Assembly: GCA_902826455.1 (NCBI GenBank)
Contig: CADEEV010000004.1
Span: 62,001-126,000 of the forward strand
Length of the DNA: 64,000 bases
Source of the DNA: an uncultured Acidobacteriota bacterium
GTDB taxonomy: Bacteria > Acidobacteriota > Vicinamibacteria > Fen-336
Direction of reading: 5' to 3'
The notes below the pieces were generated by a model. That model worked only from the letters and a program-made list of their open reading frames with translations. It searched no databases and was not told the origin of the DNA. A program made the translations under genes and the position numbers. Positions 61,088 through 64,000 of the stretch are shown here, one piece after another. Within the stretch, counting starts at the first letter, position 1. Each line of letters begins with the position of its first letter.

Positions 61088-63081
61088 TGAGGAGCGGGCT
61101 CCTGCTTCAAGATCGTCTCGGTGCGCCCTTCCTCTTCACCATCCACGAGGATCGTATCGTCGCCCACCTTGAAGGTCAAAGAACGGCCGCGCGTCTGGCG
61201 GTCGGCCTCGACGAGCACCACGTTGTCCCCCGTGAGCACCATGGTCTCGTCGGCGGGTGTGTAGACGCCGCGCCGGCCGGTCGCCTTCCGGATCCCCTGC
61301 TCGACCGATACCGGCTCGCCGGCCACGAGCTTGTCGACGGCGTTTCCGTCGGGGGTCAGCGTGATCGTGGCCTTCGGGCTGACGGTCGAGATGTCGCCCT
61401 GCTTGATCGTGACGTCGCCGTTGTAGACGATCCGGCCGGCCCCTTCCTCGTAGACCATGTCCTTTCCGCGTCCCTCGACCGCGGCCGGCTCCGGGTCGCC
61501 GGGCTTCGACGCTCGCGGGTGCAGGAGCGACACGACGCCCTCGCTGCCGATCAGGCGCCGGGCGCCCTTGGCGTCCTCCTCGAGCACCAGCCGGGGCGCC
61601 CGGATCTCGTCGCGGCCCGAGCGCAGCAGCGCGCCGTCCTCGTACAACGCCGACTTCTTCGCCTGGGTGTATGCGAAGCGCGCGCTCGTCACGAGGGTGG
61701 GCGCGTCCTCGCCCGACAGCAGCCCCGTGCGCACGCTTCCCGTGCGGCGCCGGAGCAGGTGCCGGACGTTGCGCACCGCGTTCACGTCGCCGGTATCGGG
61801 GATGATGTCGATCGTCTCCGCCTGCAGGTCGCCCGCCTCCTGGTGGATCTTCGGATCCTCCTGCAGCCGCAGCGAGCCGCCCTGCGTGTAGCGCGCGAAG
61901 CCGCTCGTGGCCTTGTCCCCGGGGCGCGAGAACGTCACGTTCTCGTCGAAGTCCATGCGCTCGGTCTCCCCGGTCTCCGGGTTCAGCTTGCCGCGGATCC
62001 GGTTGGCGGTGACGAGTCGCGGCTGGGGATCCTTGCCCACCGTCTCCGCGAGCATCCGACACTCCTTGTTGCCGCGCCACTTCTCGGCCCGGCCCGCCGC
62101 GTCGAAATCGAAGGTCAGGACGTCGGCGTCGATGGTGCGGCGCTCGGGGCGTTGCTTCGGTCCCGGCAGCAGCACCAGGCGCGCTCCGCCCTGGGCCACG
62201 GTCTTCTCGAGGGTGCGATCGGGCCGGAAGCTCAGGAAGAGCCGGCGCGAGCGCAGGTCCCGCATCCCTCCGCCCGCCGCGGCCACCGCCTGCATGCCCG
62301 GGAGCACGTCCGCGCCGCTGGTCTTCAGCACCACGCTGCCGCTGGCCACGGCCGAGCTGACGAGGCGCGTCGCCGGGTCGAAGGACAGGGCGAGGTCGTC
62401 GCTCCGGAGCTGGTCGCGGCCCTGGTCGAGGGCTACGTCGCCCTGGAAGCGCATCAGGCCCTGGGACCGCAGCAGCGTCGCGCGCCGGCTCTTGATCAGC
62501 GTCGGCGGCTTGCCGTCCTCGCTCTCGATCCGGAACGCCACGTCGGCCGGCATGGCGATGCGACCCGACTCGCCGTCGTACTGGACGCCCGTCGAGCTCC
62601 CGGTGAGGCCCTTGCGCAGGTACCGGGCCGGTCCGTCGGTCTTCGCCATGCCGCGGTCGCTGCGGTAGGTGAGATCGTCGGTCTCGACCTGCAGCCCGTC
62701 CGTGGTCTCGATCTTGACGTGGCCCCGGAACACGACGCGACCCTGCTTCTCGTTGTACGCCGCCTCGTCCGAGCGGATCGTCAGGGTCCCTTCCTTGCCC
62801 TCCTGGACGTAGAGCGACTTGACGGTCACGCCCCGCAGCCGCATCGCCTCGCCCTCCTGCCCCACGAGGCCCTCGTACTCGATCGTCGTGCGCTCCTTGC
62901 CGTCCTTGTACATCCGGTAGACGCCGTTCGTCTGGTGGGTCTCGGTGACGGGCTTCGATGGCGCGCCGGCGGACGGGCCGCTCACCGGCGTCGCGGGCGC
63001 GCGCCGAAGGCTCAAGGCCACGGCGGCGACGAGCGCGACGCACACGGCGACGAGCGCCATCCGCACGGCCTTCATGCTCAT
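61084..63081 (-). CDS. LptC/LptA-type LPS transport protein, long fusion
   Basis: The 665-residue protein starts with an N-terminal membrane anchor ([18 protein letters not shown], residues about 6-24), an LptC-like segment ([20 protein letters not shown]), and then a long series of OstA/LptA beta-jellyroll repeats (for example [20 protein letters not shown] and [20 protein letters not shown]). E. coli encodes LptC (about 190 residues) and LptA (about 185) separately; here a single chain could span the whole periplasmic bridge. ATG 63081 or 63075 are both possible; a TAGAAT box at 63091-63096 lies nearby without a Shine-Dalgarno sequence. Confidence 0.8.
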   Translation of the reverse strand: MSMKAVRMALVAVCVALVAAVALSLRRAPATPVSGPSAGAPSKPVTETHQTNGVYRMYKDGKERTTIEYEGLVGQEGEAMRLRGVTVKSLYVQEGKEGTLTIRSDEAAYNEKQGRVVFRGHVKIETTDGLQVETDDLTYRSDRGMAKTDGPARYLRKGLTGSSTGVQYDGESGRIAMPADVAFRIESEDGKPPTLIKSRRATLLRSQGLMRFQGDVALDQGRDQLRSDDLALSFDPATRLVSSAVASGSVVLKTSGADVLPGMQAVAAAGGGMRDLRSRRLFLSFRPDRTLEKTVAQGGARLVLLPGPKQRPERRTIDADVLTFDFDAAGRAEKWRGNKECRMLAETVGKDPQPRLVTANRIRGKLNPETGETERMDFDENVTFSRPGDKATSGFARYTQGGSLRLQEDPKIHQEAGDLQAETIDIIPDTGDVNAVRNVRHLLRRRTGSVRTGLLSGEDAPTLVTSARFAYTQAKKSALYEDGALLRSGRDEIRAPRLVLEEDAKGARRLIGSEGVVSLLHPRASKPGDPEPAAVEGRGKDMVYEEGAGRIVYNGDVTIKQGDISTVSPKATITLTPDGNAVDKLVAGEPVSVEQGIRKATGRRGVYTPADETMVLTGDNVVLVEADRQTRGRSLTFKVGDDTILVDGEEEGRTETILKQEPAPQ

Positions 63082-63122
63082 CAGGGGTCGATTCTATCGT
63101 GGGGGGCCGTGGCCCCTGAACG

Positions 63123-64000
63123 TCAGACGGTCGCGGGCGCCTCGAGGAACTCGCGACCGAGCCGCCCCATCTGCCGGAACTTGTCGTAGCGCGTGGCCGG
63201 GAGGGTGGCGGCGTCCTGCGCCAGGAGCTCCTCGAGCTGCCGATCGAGGACCGCGTCGACGTTCTTGAAGAGCAGCTCGTGGTCGGAGTGGGCCCCGCCC
63301 GGGGGCTCGGGGATCACGTCGTCGATCAGGCCCATGCCCTTGAGATCGACGGCCGTGATCTTCATCGCGGCCGCGGCCTCGGAGGCCCGGCCCGCGTCGC
63401 GCCACAGGATCGACGCACAGCCCTCGGGCGAGATGACCGAGTAGACCGAGTGCTCCAGCATGTTGACGCGGTCGCCCACGGCGATCGCGAGGGCGCCGCC
63501 GCTGCCGCCCTCCCCCGTCACGAGGACGATGACGGGAACCTGGAGTCGCGCCATCTCGCGCAGGTTCCAGGCGATCGCCTCGGCCTGCCCGCGCTCCTCG
63601 GCATCCAGGCCGGGATAGGCTCCGGGCGTGTCGATGAAGGTCAGGATGGGACGCCGGAACTTCGCGGCGAGCTCCATCACGCGCATCGCCTTGCGGTAGC
63701 CCTCGGGCTTCGGCATCCCGAAGTTGCGGTAGATCTTCTGTTTGGTGTCGCGGCCCTTCTGGTGGCCGATGACGGCGATCGGCCGCTCCTTGTAGAGGGC
63801 GAAGCCGCACACGAGGGCCGGATCGTCTCCGAAGCGCCGGTCGCCGTGGATTTCGGTCCACTCCGTGAACAGCGCGTTCACGTAGTCGAGGGTGTAGGGC
63901 CGGTTGCCGTTGCGGGCCACGAGCGTCTTCTGCCAGGGCGTGAGCTTGCCGTAGATCTCGCGCTGCGCCTTCAGGAGCTCGTCGGCCAGCTTCGCGGCCT
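63123..64000 (-). CDS. accA: acetyl-CoA carboxylase carboxyltransferase subunit alpha (partial)
   Basis: The frame runs past the right edge, so the N-terminus is missing. Visible features are [60 protein letters not shown] and [17 protein letters not shown], matching AccA from its second quarter on. The C-terminus is complete at 63123. AccA and AccD transfer the carboxyl group to make malonyl-CoA. Malonyl-CoA also feeds the type III PKS. It starts the minus-strand run to lptB and rpoN, with a 41-base gap. Confidence 0.94.
   Translation of the reverse strand, partial: AAKLADELLKAQREIYGKLTPWQKTLVARNGNRPYTLDYVNALFTEWTEIHGDRRFGDDPALVCGFALYKERPIAVIGHQKGRDTKQKIYRNFGMPKPEGYRKAMRVMELAAKFRRPILTFIDTPGAYPGLDAEERGQAEAIAWNLREMARLQVPVIVLVTGEGGSGGALAIAVGDRVNMLEHSVYSVISPEGCASILWRDAGRASEAAAAMKITAVDLKGMGLIDDVIPEPPGGAHSDHELLFKNVDAVLDRQLEELLAQDAATLPATRYDKFRQMGRLGREFLEAPATV

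Overview
This window is a densely coded, high-GC bacterial chromosome segment. Almost every base is coding, neighbouring genes often share ATGA, GTGA or TGATG junctions, and GTG and TTG starts are common. The lifestyle is Gram-negative: Tol-Pal genes, LptB and an LptC/LptA-type protein, a DUF481 outer-membrane protein and a BON-LysM protein are present. The best guess for the phylum is Acidobacteriota. This rests on remembered similarity of the secreted protein at 216-1064, a single-chain alpha-beta E1 dehydrogenase, type III glutamine synthetase and general gene style. It is inference; no 16S or other taxonomic marker is in the window.

Layout. 1-1648: tail of one gene and two secreted proteins. 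1658-4263: clpS and clpA. 4271-11696: an arginine operon argC-B-D-A-G-J-H, preceded by a leader that reads as a classical transcription attenuator (strong promoter, 25-codon Arg-rich leader ORF, three mutually exclusive stems and a terminator). 11703-17523: BON-LysM protein, aat, DUF481 protein, RluA-type pseudouridine synthase, bpt and a DUF349 protein. ClpS, ClpA, Aat and Bpt together form a bacterial N-degron pathway spread around the arginine operon. 17592-21797: ftcD fusion, DinB-like protein and a membrane-anchored hydrolase. 21801-29590 (minus strand): a nine-gene lipid cluster with radical SAM enzyme, SDR, serine palmitoyltransferase-like enzyme, acetoacetate decarboxylase-like protein, lipid kinase, PlsC-type acyltransferase, a Tam41-like nucleotidyltransferase, CDP-alcohol phosphotransferase and YbaK. 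29703-33434: MacB/FtsX-like permease, methyltransferase and GT-C-like membrane protein. 33441-38683 (minus): parB, parA, bifunctional nuclease, miaB and recN.

Inserted between recN and tolQ is an IS1595-family element (38769-41550). It has 25-bp imperfect terminal inverted repeats, a perfect 8-bp target duplication (AATCGTTG), a transposase and three passenger genes: a membrane coiled-coil protein, a NYN-domain protein and a 48-residue basic protein. Both ends carry an inward TTGACA promoter whose -35 box lies inside the inverted repeat.

41616-46816 holds tolQ-tolR-tonB/tolA-like-tolB-pal-cpoB and ssb. 46853-49797 is a type III polyketide synthase, methyltransferase and flavoprotein trio of the phenolic-lipid type. 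49802-54867 has glnN, a YceI protein and the fused E1 dehydrogenase. 54881-64000 (minus) runs accA (cut by the window edge), lptC/A-like, lptB, rpoN, hpf, hprK, rapZ, a mannose-family EIIA, HPr, a cupin and a secreted protein: a regulatory PTS branch tied to sigma-54 and envelope genes. No rRNA, tRNA, CRISPR array or prophage was seen. Apart from the 215-base argC leader region, no gene-free stretch exceeds about 140 bases.
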